Assembly: GCA_958510875.1 (NCBI GenBank)
Contig: OY294069.1
Location: forward strand, 7,015,205-7,079,204
Direction: 5' to 3'
DNA from: Endomychus coccineus
Taxonomy: Eukaryota > Arthropoda > Insecta > Coleoptera > Endomychidae
DNA: 64,000 nt
Positions 11,700 to 22,820 of this stretch are shown in pieces. Under the pieces are notes generated by a model. The model was not told where the DNA came from. It made no database searches and saw nothing but the letters and a program-made list of their open reading frames with translations. The position numbers and the translations under genes are program-made. How positions within the stretch are numbered: the stretch's first letter is position 1; the number at the start of each line of letters is the position of its first letter.

Positions 11700-13730
11700 T
11701 TTTTGTTTTGGGGCCTTTGAATAATATTGATTTAAATTCAAATAGAAAATTTTATAAATTATTATATCTTGAACACCATATACCAGACAGACCTAGCGAC
11801 GGTAATCTGAGTCCTCTTTCCTGTATCATTGGCCGGTCAGCCATGAACCATGTTTTACAAACGTAAGCACGGCACGAGGTCAATGGTACTTTTTTCCCTG
11901 AGTCAGGAAAAGTTTACGTGGAGTTGAACAGAGCAATTCTTTCGCCTAGTTAGATTTCTATTGGCTGTTGTTATATTTCATGGGCGTGTTCTGATCCCGG
12001 AGTTCGAAATTGAACATATTTTCTAAGATTGAGCGTGGGGTGGCCCCCCGCTTCAATGATTTCATAAAAACTAATTACTTTGAGGAAAAAAACAGTTCTC
12101 AACCACCTTCTCAGTTAGTTCTCCACCTGCTCATTGTTGCATTAAATCAAATAAATTAATATAACGTTTCTCCAGAATATACAAATCAAGTTCAAGAAAT
12201 TTATAGATATTAAATTAACAATGTAAGAAGGGTTACACATCCCTGGGGGGCTAAAGCAGCGCTGGACTTGTTCGCGTCTTCCGCGTCACGCGTAAAGTGT
12301 TTGTTCCCTTATTTGAAATAATTTTTTTTTGTGCCAATTCTACATCATACCAAATTTAATTCGACGTAAAAATCGAGTGTTTTAATTATTTGTGCCTTAT
12401 CACTACAAGGGGGTTCGAGAGGGAATTGGGTTATTAGACCAACAGGGTAAGTGCATTGATTGCCAAAGAACAACTGTTATATTGACTTCAACCTCGGAAT
12501 CGGCAATATAATATAATGTGGTTATTTACCATTCAGATCATGTTCCGCCCGCCACTGTTTTATTTGTTAATATATTTTTGTCCTGCCATTCAGTCTAAGT
12601 AGTGATCAATTGTAATTCTGTTTATCGGAGATTACTTAGGGGAGATAATAGAGTATTATGTCGTTAGGCTTATCCCAGCTTACCAGAAAGGGAGGAATCC
12701 TCTGATTTTGAACATTATTCATCAATCATCGGCGTGATCGAGCGCGAAACCGATCACTGTTCGAGGTTGTGCTAATTAGTCCTTCATTTATTTCAACTCT
12801 CTAAAGAGAACATGGACAAGAACTCGCTCGCTGGCGAAGGGGGTAGTACTAGCGACATTGATAATTTCTCAGGTTCCCACTTGGGGTCAACCTGAACTTG
12901 ACATCTTTTTAAATCTATGCTATCATTCCTATAACCAAATTTTGGATTAATTTTATAAACGTTCGTTGTTGGTTAATGTATCATTTTTTTTTGTTAATTT
13001 TGTTTTATTCAATATACATTTATTATTTAATTTGATTTACGAGTTTAACTGGAAATCCCTAATCACCTCTCAGCGAATACGACCTTCAGAATTTATGCTT
13101 GAATAGATATAAAGATATAAGTATAGGTAATTGTACGAGCCGGTCCCTTGGAAGGGATCGCGGCCTCATAGTCAAAAACAGCTTCTAGGTGGTCTGAAAT
13201 ATACGCCTAGTGGTGGCAGCTTTAAAAGTACCTTAAGGGTACACGGATCAACTAAGATCTTCGATACCCGAGCAGGTTCCAACAAACAAATCTTAATTCA
13301 CATAACAGGTAGATGAGGTATTAACGCTACCTGAAATATTACCCAGCCGACTGTTACAAGTTCAAGTGTTACAAGCAGTGAGATAGGATTTTGAACCTAT
13401 TCACTTATTTGGGAAATATTTAATCTAGGGCAATCTGGAGTAAGTTCAGATTTATTATTACAAAAACACAACGCTCGGTGGAACGTTACAATAGAGTTGA
13501 TCAGTGGAACGAGCAACTTTTTAAGTTATTGATCGATCTGGACTAGAAAGATCTCATCATTGTAATCTGGCAAAAGCAAATATGAGATACATGAGTATAT
13601 TCATATAAGCATTTATTTCTAAGTCTCTTACATTGGCGCATTGTTTAATCTTTTAGTGGAATATCTATTGACGTGAGATACTGTTGATCTTTTTATCACG
13701 TTGTTGACCGGTTATGACTACTACCTTCAA
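11700..13730. other. No recognisable gene
   Basis: Nothing identifiable except a related half-repeat at about 13495-13560 ending TTGATCGATCTGGACTAGAA, which resembles the 3' part of the hammerhead-like repeat. The short frame at 13131-13316 has no recognisable domain. Confidence 0.35.
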
Positions 13731-13734
13731 CAGA

Positions 13735-13845
13735 GATCGATCAGCAACGTTGCAAACTTGCTCGTTCAAAAGATGAGCTCTATGAGACGAGCGAAACAGC
13801 TGTCTGGAACTATAGGTTACTGATCGATCTGGACGAGAAGAACCT
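13735..13845 (+). repeat. Hammerhead-like dispersed repeat with long palindromic arms
   Basis: The outer arms AGATCGATCAGCAAC (13735 on) and GTTACTGATCGATCT (13817 on) are complementary. Inside them lie GATGAG (13772-13777), a hairpin CTC...GAG, CGAAAC (13792 on), AGCT and GTC (13802-13804). This order matches a hammerhead core with a self-complementary ACAGCTGT stem III. The two bases before GATGAG are AA where CT is expected, so this copy is probably inactive. Confidence 0.55.
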
Positions 13846-14339
13846 TGGAGATTCATCTTAGATTTCCCAATGAACACTGATGAGTCTCTAATGTTATTCT
13901 TGGACCACTGGCAAATTGATTGATGAAACACCAAAACAAATCAAAACACGATAAAAACCTCTGGTGAGATTATTTACTATATATATGATTAAATTTTGAG
14001 CGCCAGGAGACTGTATACAGCCAGAATCGCACAACTAACTTATCTCCGATTTCAAGGGATTTTGGGTATTAATCAAGAGGTTCAAGCAACTGAGAATTCA
14101 AATTAAACGCAAAGTACCCAACACAAGAAGATTACATATTACAGATTCAGCTACATTAACAGGTTATTCTTTAGATCAATATTAGCAGCTCTCATGTTTC
14201 ATAGAATTGGTATTATATACAACGTACTGAATTAAAGTAACATATGAAACGTTTGGTTAAAAATTTAAAATTAGTTGAGTAATCGAAAATTGAATCAAAT
14301 ACATCACCGTAGTTACATGTAAACTATACAATCGAAATA

Positions 14340-14600
14340 CTAAGATCTAATAAAAATAATGAATCCGTTTTCTATTCCGTGCCAAGATCTACTGTAGATC
14401 CCAGCAGCTCCTCGTAATCTACAAAGCACAGAATTTCTTGGGGTTCTGCTCCCAATCATACGCTGAAGCTCTTGGATTATATCCAGAAGAGAGCTGGAGA
14501 GTCTGATTGATGATATCACACTTAAGAGTTCATTGACCTTTTTTCTATAGATATTTCCATGATCGACGTTCATCAGAAATCTTGTCTGTTGTTCCGCCAC
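14340..14600 (-). pseudogene. LINE ORF2 C-terminal fragment
   Basis: The minus-strand frame reads SSSLLDIIQELQRMIGSRTPRNS followed by CRLRGAAGIYSRSWHGIENGF. The LLDxIQxxxxRxIG pattern and the following RR-A-L/I-Y block are typical of the segment downstream of the RT thumb in Jockey/I-type LINE ORF2 proteins. It probably belongs to the same family as the remnant at 9.78-10.80 kb, whose last recognisable residues run into the same LLxxIQER motif. It has no catalytic motif, is about 86 codons, and is clearly a fragment. Confidence 0.5.
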
Positions 14601-14604
14601 GAGA

Positions 14605-17015
14605 GATTCCAGATAGACGGACTAGACGAGCTTAAGCTAGTCACCGCTTCATTGTCAAGCTCGAGACCTGCCGAACTTATTCCTACCAGACTTCATTTTT
14701 CAATCTAACATCCCTATGACCTCCAAACCCTCAAGAAAAATTCGAATGTCTATCTCCTCTCCACCTTCCACCTCTGGCTCACACGATCTTCCGCAAACAT
14801 TATAGATTTTCCTCTCGTGCAATCGAAGCACAGATGAAAAAAATGGGGGAAATTCATCAATGTACTCATGTGGTGGTAATCAAATGGTTAACTCAGGATA
14901 GAACACTATATACGTACACAGTACTAGCAGAGAGTTTTGCAATGAATATTATAAATTATTACTACATCCTCAAATTTAAGCAAAACCCAATGTAATACTC
15001 TGATGAAGAACAAATATCTAAAGACAAAAATATCTACCCTGTTGCACTTCCTAAAAACACCAAAAACCACAAACGCAATAGCCTAATTACATCAAATTCG
15101 ATTTCGTATAAATAATTCCAACCTTCTAAAGATTTAGTAACAACCTTGCTGTCAAACTAACAGTTTCCAAAGTTCAGACTTCACGCGTAGTGACGTATTT
15201 CCAAGATGACGGATAGAACATTCGAGATTCCGGATATAATTAATACAAATGACGGTCTTCAACTTGACGTTAGAATATGGCCAACCTAGTTACAGACATA
15301 CCATTATCCAGTTTGATAACAGAGCGACGTCCAAGTTTCCAATAGCTTCAGATATTGAACAGCTCCAAAATAGGTTACAAAAAGCACTCTCTCATGGGAC
15401 AATCATGTGAGGTTGATTGCAAAAATCGCTTCAGAAAAACTTGGTGTTCTATTTCATGCTAAGAGCTGCTCTACCTAACAGAAGCTATACATAGATTTCC
15501 ATAGTCGATGTTCAACAGATACTTTGAGCGATTCTAGCGTTTTATATTTCAAATATAAAGCTATATTAAGATCAAAATAAACAAGCAACAATTTTGTAAT
15601 AAACCTTGAATTAGTGATATCAAAAGGCATAGCCATGTTTTTCAAATTATTCATTGTCTTGTCTAACAAAGTGATTCGTTTCAGAAAATAAAATACGTGT
15701 TGATTGCGACAATCATAAAGGCATGGCGGGTTTTTTGTTAGATTAAATTTGAACTTTACGTACCCAGTGATCGTATAATTTATGTGTGACGACCTATTTT
15801 GGAACATTTAAAACGATATATTTCATAAAAGCGGACAATAAAACCTTTTATATCTTCGTGACGACGCTTTTTCATAGAAGGGTAACATTAATAAATTAAA
15901 AAAGTAATGTCGACGGTCCTATAAATGTCAACTCTCACGTCGATGATATGGAAACCTCTATAGGAATTTGTGCCGAACATGCGTCTTTCGAATAGTGTAT
16001 TTTCGAACAATTTAACTCGATGTATGCGTCCTTCTGAGGGTTTGGGATTTCCAAGTTGTCTTCTTTGCGTGACTGCCCTTGATGTCCCCATTCGCTATTT
16101 CTGGGTTCACTCGACTAAAATGAAACATGTCAGGACTGGCAGGATGAAACACGCTCCCTCCTTAAATAAAACTATTTTTAATTCGGAAACTTTCATTGTA
16201 AGCCGTAGATCATAAAGTTCATGATCCACCGTGAAAAATTATACCCACATGACGAGAGAGCGGAAACTTAGAAAGTCGTGCTTACTCTCCACTTGTAACT
16301 TCTTATTTATGAATGTTACTTTTTTTTATCATCGCATGCTTGGGAATAATCTTTATCCTTAATATGAAGTTATAATTTTCAAAACTTTTTCGAATATACC
16401 GCTTATCGTGGTCTTCTTTAGATATTTCTATTTTTATAATTATAATCCCTGAATCATGAAACTCGCTACCAGTGTAACAGATTTGGAATAAATAAACTGG
16501 AGCTCGAAATTATTGGACATTACACGAATGAAGATAGTCTAGATTAATGTTTTTTCTACGTGAATGTAAGAAAATAAATTTTTCAAGTAGATTCAATTTG
16601 CATCGGAATATTTTACTTTTCATGGTGCATTAACATAAAATCAATAATTCAAAGTCGAAGAAGTTTATGAGCTAAGCTATGGTGACTGTCTAGCTATATC
16701 ATAGACCAGACAGCAAAATAACAGCGAACGGTAGCAAGGACATTTGAAAGGTTATGGTCTTGATATTTTATCGAACATGATCATAATTTCAACTTGTGGA
16801 CCAGATATTTTATATTTTGCACAAATGAAAAGATTTTGAACAATTAAACAAAATAATAAAGTGAATTTGAATTAGATATTTTTTATTATTATATAAAAGT
16901 TGCCAAAGACTCTTGGTCCTTTACGTCATTGTAGGATTGATATATAACATGCCTTGATGAATTCAAAAAGTGTGTTTGACTCCAATATCAGCTAATGAAC
17001 TATAAAAGAGTTCTC
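14605..17015. other. No recognisable gene
   Basis: The frame at 15475-15807 (minus, 110 aa) has no family signature I can defend. At about 14756-14830 a segment (CTCTGGCTCACACGAT) recurs near 63220-63280, and both copies probably belong to the 3' part of the same LINE family. Confidence 0.35.
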
Positions 17016-17022
17016 ACTACGG

Positions 17023-17215
17023 ATACACTATAACTCGATAAATATGAAAAAATCACCCTTATCCACTAAAAATACTGTTAAATTACTGAGGGGTTTTCAG
17101 CTACTAAGTAGACATCATCAGAGGAAAATATTTACAACGATGATGGCTACTTGGTAGCTGAAAGTTCCTCTGTACTGTAACAGTATTTTTAGTGGATAAG
17201 GGTAATTGTTTCTTA
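17023..17215. repeat. Foldback (hairpin) repeat, copy 1
   Basis: The arms 17051-17091 and 17167-17207 are near-perfect inverted repeats, CCCTTATCCACTAAAAATAC on one side and its complement on the other. Nested inner arms (17099-17125 and 17138-17164) read on both strands as GATGATG, a CTACTT-type hairpin and CTGAAA. That recalls the hammerhead boxes of PLE terminal repeats. A relative lies at 35984-36113. Confidence 0.8.
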
Positions 17216-17547
17216 TTATAATATTCATTATCAGCTATAATGAGAAAGCTCGCCAGATTGGTTACTTCATAAAATGTATATTAGTTTAATATTTGCTACA
17301 GATAGAAAATATGGTCACATTTGTTTTTGCTACATATCTGACTCTATGGAGGTGCGATTTGAATCTTCCAAGATAGCAGATAATCGTGATTAGAGAAGTA
17401 TAGGCCCTTCGGTGGAGTAACATTTTTTTCCTTCAGAAATAAAAATAAATCCTTTACACCATTTAAGGGTGAATGGCCTGCGGTGAAATTTCCAGATTAT
17501 TAATATTTTTTTAAAAGTAGATGAGAAGTCACAATAGCTCGACTTGA

Positions 17548-17590
17548 TGCCGACGTTTCGCCAACCATTACAGGTGGCATCTTCAGGGCA
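17548..17590 (-). ncRNA. Hammerhead-ribozyme-like motif in PLE 1 terminal repeat
   Basis: Minus strand, in order: TGCC (stem I), CTGAAGA box, a GCCA...TGGC hairpin (stem II), GAAAC, GTC (cleavage triplet), GGCA (stem I partner). Stem III is the self-complementary ACGT, so a single copy would fold weakly and a dimer better. That fits the minimal hammerheads known from PLE terminal repeats. Cleavage is inferred, not shown. Confidence 0.65.
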
Positions 17591-17693
17591 GGCTTGAGGC
17601 TTGAACTGAAACTGGTTCTACTGGTTTCTGGAGCCGTATTTATTGTAGGAAAAATCCTTCACGCTACATAGTTCACTGCCTTTGTTCCGGTGG

Positions 17694-19502
17694 TTAACTT
17701 CGTTCCGGCACCTGACCCTGCCGTTGTGCGATCATGTGCGAAGTGGAATTTTCGAGGATGGGTTTCCAAATGTTGGGAAGGTAATATCCTGAGTCACGGT
17801 TCAGATTATTCGGATGTTTTAGGATTTCTATAGCTTCAAGGATTTTTCGCTGATAGAAGTTTGGGGCTCGGACTAGGATTTTAGTATCTTCAAAAAGGAT
17901 TTGATGATTTGTGTTAAACTTGAGTTCCGCAAGTGCAGACCTACTGGTGTCACGAAGTCTTGTACAGCGCTCATGTTTTTTCACACGAGTAGCTACTGTA
18001 CGACCTGTTTCACCAATGTAGACTTTACCGCAAGAACAGGGAATACTATAAACACCTTCTAAGTGGAGAGGAGGAAGATGATCTTTGATAGGTTTGTAAA
18101 ACTGAGATAATTTTGGAAGTGTGGAAAAACGGGTAGAAATATTATGTTTTTTGAGGATTTTGGAAATTCGATCTGTTATATTTTGAATATATGGAAGATA
18201 GGCCGTGGATAAAGCAGGTGGGAGGGTTTCTGGCTCAGGTCGATTTGGAATTTCAGGTGAAGTGTATTTCTTTATGGCTTTTTGAATGTTGTAATGGGAG
18301 AAATTGTTTGATAATAAGGCAGATGATAGATGTTTTAATTCTGATTTTAAGGATTGAGGCTGAGATAGGTTGACAGCTCTGTGGACCAGGGAGTTTATGA
18401 CAGATTGCTTTTGGGCAGGGTGGTGGTGGGAAAGACCATTGAGGTATCTATCGGTATGGGTGGGTTTCCGATACACAGAATGTCCTAAAGTACCGTCAGT
18501 CTGTAGACTAACCAATACATCCAGGAACGGGAGTGAACCTTGCGATTCGACTTCCATGGTGAAACGGATATTGGGATGTAATGAATTTAAATGATTGAGG
18601 AAGGGAACAAGCTTTTCGCGACCATGTTGCCAAATAACGAAAGTATCGTCGACATATCTAAACCAACATTTCGGCTTGAGAACAGATGAGTCAATGGCAT
18701 CTTGTTCAAAAGCTTCCATGAAGATATTAGCTATGATCGGGGAAAGTGGGGAACCCATGGCAGCTCCCGAGGACTGCTCGAAGAACTTGCCATCGTATAG
18801 AAAATATGTGGAGGATAGACAAAATTCAATTAACGGTAGCAAGTCCGTTGAAATGTTTTTGGCAAGTAACAATTGAGAAATTATGGAAAGGGTGTCTGGA
18901 ATGGGAACATTGGTAAACAGTGATTCGACGTCGAAGCTGACGAGCAAATCGCATGGGTCAACTTTCAACGTTTGAAGTTTTTCAACGAAATGAAAGGAAT
19001 TTAGGATAAAACTATTGGAATCACCTACAAGGGGTTTGAGAATAGATGACAGGTATCGAGAGAGTTTATAAGTAGGAGATCCGATAGTGCTGACAATTGG
19101 TCTCAGGGGAACTGAGGGCTTATGAATTTTAGGCAAACCATATAAACGGGGACATTTTGAACAATGGGGGATAAGAAATTTCTTATCTGAATCGGGAAGG
19201 GAAGAATGACGAATAATTTGTGAAATTGAACGTTCTATAGAGGAGGTGGGATCTTTTGGTAGAAGCTTATAGGAATTAGTTTGCAGATGTTGCAGGATTT
19301 TGTTATCATAATCTGAACGATTCATGACAACAGTGGAGTTTCCTTTATCAGCCCTCAAAATAGCCAAATCAGGATTTGATTTGAGTGAATTGAGAGCTTG
19401 AATTAAAGGTTTGGGGAAGACAAGATTTTTCAAGATTAGCTGTCCGCGGAAGTCTACTATCCAAGATAATTTCTGAAGGTAATTTTTTTCGTACTCAAAC
19501 AC
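17694..19502 (-). CDS. Penelope-like element reverse transcriptase with GIY-YIG endonuclease
   Basis: A 602-codon uninterrupted frame. The N-terminal part (to about residue 150) holds the KGNSTVVM and CPRLYGLPKIHKP segments typical of PLE RTs. The RT core follows: SFDVESLFTNVPI (motif A Asp), GAAMGSPLSPIIANIFME (motif B) and RYVDDTFV (YVDD, motif C), then FLDVLVS and YRKPTHTDRYL. The C-terminal domain (about residues 480-580) has GVYSIPC...KVYIGETGR, a GIY-YIG endonuclease with two Cys of the CxC knuckle that precedes YIG. In PLEs the RT copies element RNA and the nuclease nicks the target. The first codon in this frame is GTG at 19500-19502, shortly after an in-frame stop, so the true N-terminus is missing (full PLE proteins are usually about 700-850 residues). 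With all catalytic motifs intact, this is the youngest-looking coding sequence in the window. Confidence 0.93.
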   Translation of the reverse strand: MFEYEKNYLQKLSWIVDFRGQLILKNLVFPKPLIQALNSLKSNPDLAILRADKGNSTVVMNRSDYDNKILQHLQTNSYKLLPKDPTSSIERSISQIIRHSSLPDSDKKFLIPHCSKCPRLYGLPKIHKPSVPLRPIVSTIGSPTYKLSRYLSSILKPLVGDSNSFILNSFHFVEKLQTLKVDPCDLLVSFDVESLFTNVPIPDTLSIISQLLLAKNISTDLLPLIEFCLSSTYFLYDGKFFEQSSGAAMGSPLSPIIANIFMEAFEQDAIDSSVLKPKCWFRYVDDTFVIWQHGREKLVPFLNHLNSLHPNIRFTMEVESQGSLPFLDVLVSLQTDGTLGHSVYRKPTHTDRYLNGLSHHHPAQKQSVINSLVHRAVNLSQPQSLKSELKHLSSALLSNNFSHYNIQKAIKKYTSPEIPNRPEPETLPPALSTAYLPYIQNITDRISKILKKHNISTRFSTLPKLSQFYKPIKDHLPPLHLEGVYSIPCSCGKVYIGETGRTVATRVKKHERCTRLRDTSRSALAELKFNTNHQILFEDTKILVRAPNFYQRKILEAIEILKHPNNLNRDSGYYLPNIWKPILENSTSHMIAQRQGQVPERS

Positions 19503-19503
19503 T

Positions 19504-21305
19504 GTTCAATTTTTTTAGATTACCGTATTATGAATTGAATTTGTATCCATGTGAAGGATATTTACTGCAAAACGCACCAATATTCGAAAGAACTTCAGAA
19601 GTCGAAATATTTTGGGAAATAAATTTTACTTGATACATATATATTTCAACTGATTATGTTAGAGTATGGCTACCCGCAATAATTTTCGATGTATCTAGAC
19701 CAAATTCTGCGTTATTATCTACATTCTTTGGCGAAAAGGATTCATGTTCAAGCTCCTTCTGTATGATCTACTGTAAGTGTAAGACATAGGCTCCAGAGAT
19801 CATCAATCATTACATGACAGTTTGAATCAGATCTAACTAGGTTTCAGATTCAATGATCAATCAAGGATCAACGTGAGACTCACTAAACAACCTACATATC
19901 TGAAGAAATCTATACTCAGGGACAACATTCCATTATTTCGAAAAGTAAAGAGAAATTTACAAAGAGAGAATCAGAATAAAACCATTGCACTATCTTTCAC
20001 AAGTAGTATGGAAACGAAAAGCTTCATAATTCTGGAGTTTTCTAACTAACTACTCCGTTTTAATTGTTTGCTTTTGGATAAACTATTTATATTAATGGCA
20101 TTTCTGAAGCTAGGCGTTGGTGATTGAAGTTTCCTAAGCGATAAAAGCGTTCCGAAAATTTCCAATTAGCGGTGTCTTTGTTAGATTTGATCGAATATAT
20201 TATGTTGAACGCAAAACCGTAAGGGAGAAGGTGTTCTTGATTATATTGGCATCTTATCGGGGTGCGATTGAGTAGCCAATTTGCTCCTCTGTATTAGTTG
20301 AGAGTCGTTTAGAGCGACGTCCCTATAGTTCCTTCATCGCCAATTTCTGCCACAGAATGGTGCTTGCAACGAAATGAATACCTCGTGCAGAAACGACCAT
20401 CACATAATCATGAAACCTTTACATGTTGTACAGGTCTTTAACCAACTTCCCTGCCACCACTTTCCATTTACTAGTGCATTCGTAGGTGTTATCGCGTTTA
20501 TTTCATTTAAATGTGTTTTGAGAACACAAACTACTCGTCTAACTTATACAATCCTTGGAAACATCATCTAGGAAGATTCCTGGTTGGAACAAATATCATC
20601 TCTCATCGAATTAATATCCGGCTAGAAGGACCATATCGAGGATCATTGTAAATCATGCTAATGATATTTCACTAACTATTGAGCGAAATTACAGACTAAT
20701 TACATGAAATATTTAGAAGTGATTATTTTTACTTCTGCATAAATACTTATCTTCTATTTATCCCGAAGAAAGTATTAATCTGCAATAATACTGTAGATCA
20801 TTTTTTAATAACTCCGTTGAATCTCCCTCACTCGTAGAGGAAATTAATCCACAAAGAGCAATTAGATGTGAAGATTTATTTGAGCTTTCTGATAATTATT
20901 TTATGAATCCTCTTGATAGAGCATAACATTTTGCAAATGAACTGAACAGTGCTGCAAATGCTGATTTATTTCACTCAGAATTAACTCGATTAAATCTGAG
21001 TTAGATAGAAGATAATTATTTGTTTATTGTTATAGTCAACTATCAATTGTATTAATTAATGGGATCAACTCATGAACATATTTTGTGAATAATTATTTCA
21101 TTCAATAGTTATTACTATTGATATTGTACAATTTTGTCAATTTTCTTATTTTATAGTATTTCTTATTCTTTAGTATTAGTATCAATTGCATTGTAAAATT
21201 GGAAGTATTTTTTTTTCATATTTATAATACAGCATTATTGTATTAATAGGGTATCCCGTTAAAAATTTCAATATTATTCGGTTTGATAGGCAAAGCTACT
21301 TTTGA
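19504..21305. other. No recognisable gene
   Basis: AT-rich DNA with only short frames and no recognisable element termini. Confidence 0.4.
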
Positions 21306-22200
21306 CGTGACAACGTCTTATAATTCGATGGAGCCGGCTGCACGCACGAGTAAAAATGACTCATGCGGCGTTACCTCGCTCTGACCGGCTGTGCGTTACC
21401 TCGCTCTGAGGCGTTCCATTTAAGGTTTGAAGTGCAAGCGAGAGCGCGCTGCTATACAATGATACATTTACATGTTTTCGTCAAGTATGAAGTGCAGTGA
21501 ATGTGGTGTCAATTGTTTATAGCAACGATAATTGCGGCGATAAAGGTAATGATTCTTTCGATATTAAATATATGTTCAGTGATATATTGTCGAATATTCG
21601 TGCTTTCATCATTAAAATAAATAGCATCGGTCCGCTAGTGCAGCGATTGTAGGTTACGCTATAATTAATAAGTTAACAGAAGTATTTCACGATGAGTATA
21701 AAATCAATTGCTTTACTATTCGATCGAAATAATTATCGAGCGTAGCTATGATTTCAAAAAATCGATTGTAGGTTATGCTATAATTGACAAAACTATAACA
21801 ATAAGTTAACAGAACTATTTCACGATGAGTATAAAATCAGTTGCTTTACTATTCGATCGAAATAATTATCGAGCGTAGCTATGATTTCAAAAAATTAAAA
21901 CAAAAATGTTAAATCTTCCACATATCATAACAACGTGTCTGAAATGACAGGTTGGACCAGCCAGCCGTCAAAGGGAACAATTTTCTCCTATATCAAACAC
22001 ATTGAGGCGGGCTTTCTAAAAGCTAAATTGACATAATTGTATTTATGCGTGCAAATAAATGTAACTTGATCAATTCAATTGTGATTTCCATTTACCTCCT
22101 TCTCTATATCCATACAAAATATCTATCAAACAAATAAAATTAAAATTTTCTTTTGAAAAATGAAACCATTCCATCAGTATTTTCTTATGACGTTGTCACG
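21306..22200. mobile_element. Unclassified TIR element, copy 1 (895 bp)
   Basis: It begins CGTGACAACGTCTTATAA and ends with the inverse CTTATGACGTTGTCACG. The interior matches the element at 48222-49020 in reverse orientation at very high identity (about 97% in the parts I compared by eye). Near the left end is a GC-rich repeated unit containing TTACCTCGCTCTGA (two copies here, three in the partner). It also has a tandem duplication (21644-21762 and 21763-21895) that is single in the partner. No transposase frame is present, so it is non-autonomous. I cannot assign a superfamily and see no clear target duplication. Confidence 0.8.
21644..21895 (+). repeat. Tandem duplication (about 119 and 133 bp) inside the TIR element
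   Basis: Both units run from CGATTGTAGGTTA to GCTATGATTTCAAAAAAT. The second carries an extra segment of about 14 bp (near GACAAAACTATAACA). The sister element at 48.2-49.0 kb has one unit, of the longer type. Confidence 0.85.
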
Positions 22201-22353
22201 TGCAACTATCGTCAGTAAACCGACTTTACAGACAACCGATTTTTTTGTCAATCAAGAATCGATAGATACGTTTCTTTACGAGCCTTGAAATTAATTATCA
22301 CCCTGAGCTAGTTGGGGTCATTACAAATACAGAAGGGTTCTTCAAAACCTTAC
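22201..22353 (+). repeat. 3' part of a gypsy-type LTR
   Basis: The segment ends AAAACCTTACA directly before the primer-binding-site-like motif at 22354. Its 5' part is replaced by the TIR element ending at 22200, so the LTR start is not visible. Its final bases (CCTTACA) match the ends of the solo LTRs at 6039 and 60545. Confidence 0.5.
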
Positions 22354-22372
22354 AGTGGCGCCCAACGTGGGG
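22354..22372 (+). other. Primer-binding-site-like motif
   Basis: TGGCGCCCAACGTGGGG follows the LTR end, as expected for the tRNA-primed start of minus-strand synthesis in LTR retrotransposons. Confidence 0.6.
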
Positions 22373-22399
22373 CTTCCATTCTGTTAGATTTCAAGATAC

Positions 22400-22820
22400 A
22401 CTAGTAGGAATCTTTGAAAGATATTAGAGAAGTAGTTGACAGGTATCGAGGTGAACCGGTTGATAATGCTAGAAGAATTGAAACTAGGCTTAATCATTTA
22501 TCTTCCCGCATTGTTCGACTTAACCCAAGAAGTACAAGCCATAGAACTCTTGAAGATAAACCTACAGTGGATGTTCTTTCTCTCGAAGAGGAATTTGCAG
22601 CTAAACTTCGTCCTATTGGGCAGGTTCCACATGCTTCGGCTACGACTTCTCCAACTAATTTTAATATGCCTTTTTCTGGTCCCAAAGTACCTGTATATGA
22701 ATGGGATTATTTTTTGATGGATCGAATGATCATCAAAAAATTTAAGATTTTTTGGATAGGGTAGATGAGTTAAGAGAAGCACGAGGGCTTTCAGAAGGAG
22801 ATCTTTTTAGAGGTTTAGGT
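22400..22820 (+). pseudogene. Gypsy-type gag fragment
   Basis: From about 22414 the plus frame encodes a charged N-terminal region (VVDRYRGEPVDNARRIETRL), a spacer, and VPVYEWDYFL. A one-base shift near 22710 then gives FDGSNDHQKI, a stop, and DFLDRVDELREARGLSEGDLF. The pattern of a V-x-W start, FDG, then FL-RV-EL-EAR matches the N-terminal part of the gag-like protein of insect gypsy-class retrotransposons. It lies just 3' of an LTR end and primer-binding site, the expected position. Frameshift and stops make it non-coding now, and no nucleocapsid, protease, RT or integrase follows. The assignment rests on context and the short motif. Confidence 0.6.

Larger units (their letters stand above)
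17505..19503 (-). mobile_element. Penelope-like element 1 (5'-truncated)
   Basis: The element consists of the RT plus GIY-YIG frame (17694-19502) and a 3' pseudo-LTR segment (17528-17640) that holds a hammerhead-like motif (17548-17590). The 5' end is cut just before the first preserved codon. No matching upstream pseudo-LTR is seen. Confidence 0.85.

Noticed and set aside
13860..13900. CTGATGAGTCTC on the plus strand near 13880, considered as a hammerhead box
   Set aside because: No GAAA box, hairpin or stem partner follows at the required distance.
15475..15807. 110-codon minus frame considered as a chemoreceptor exon or LINE segment
   Set aside because: Neither identification is supported by a specific motif.
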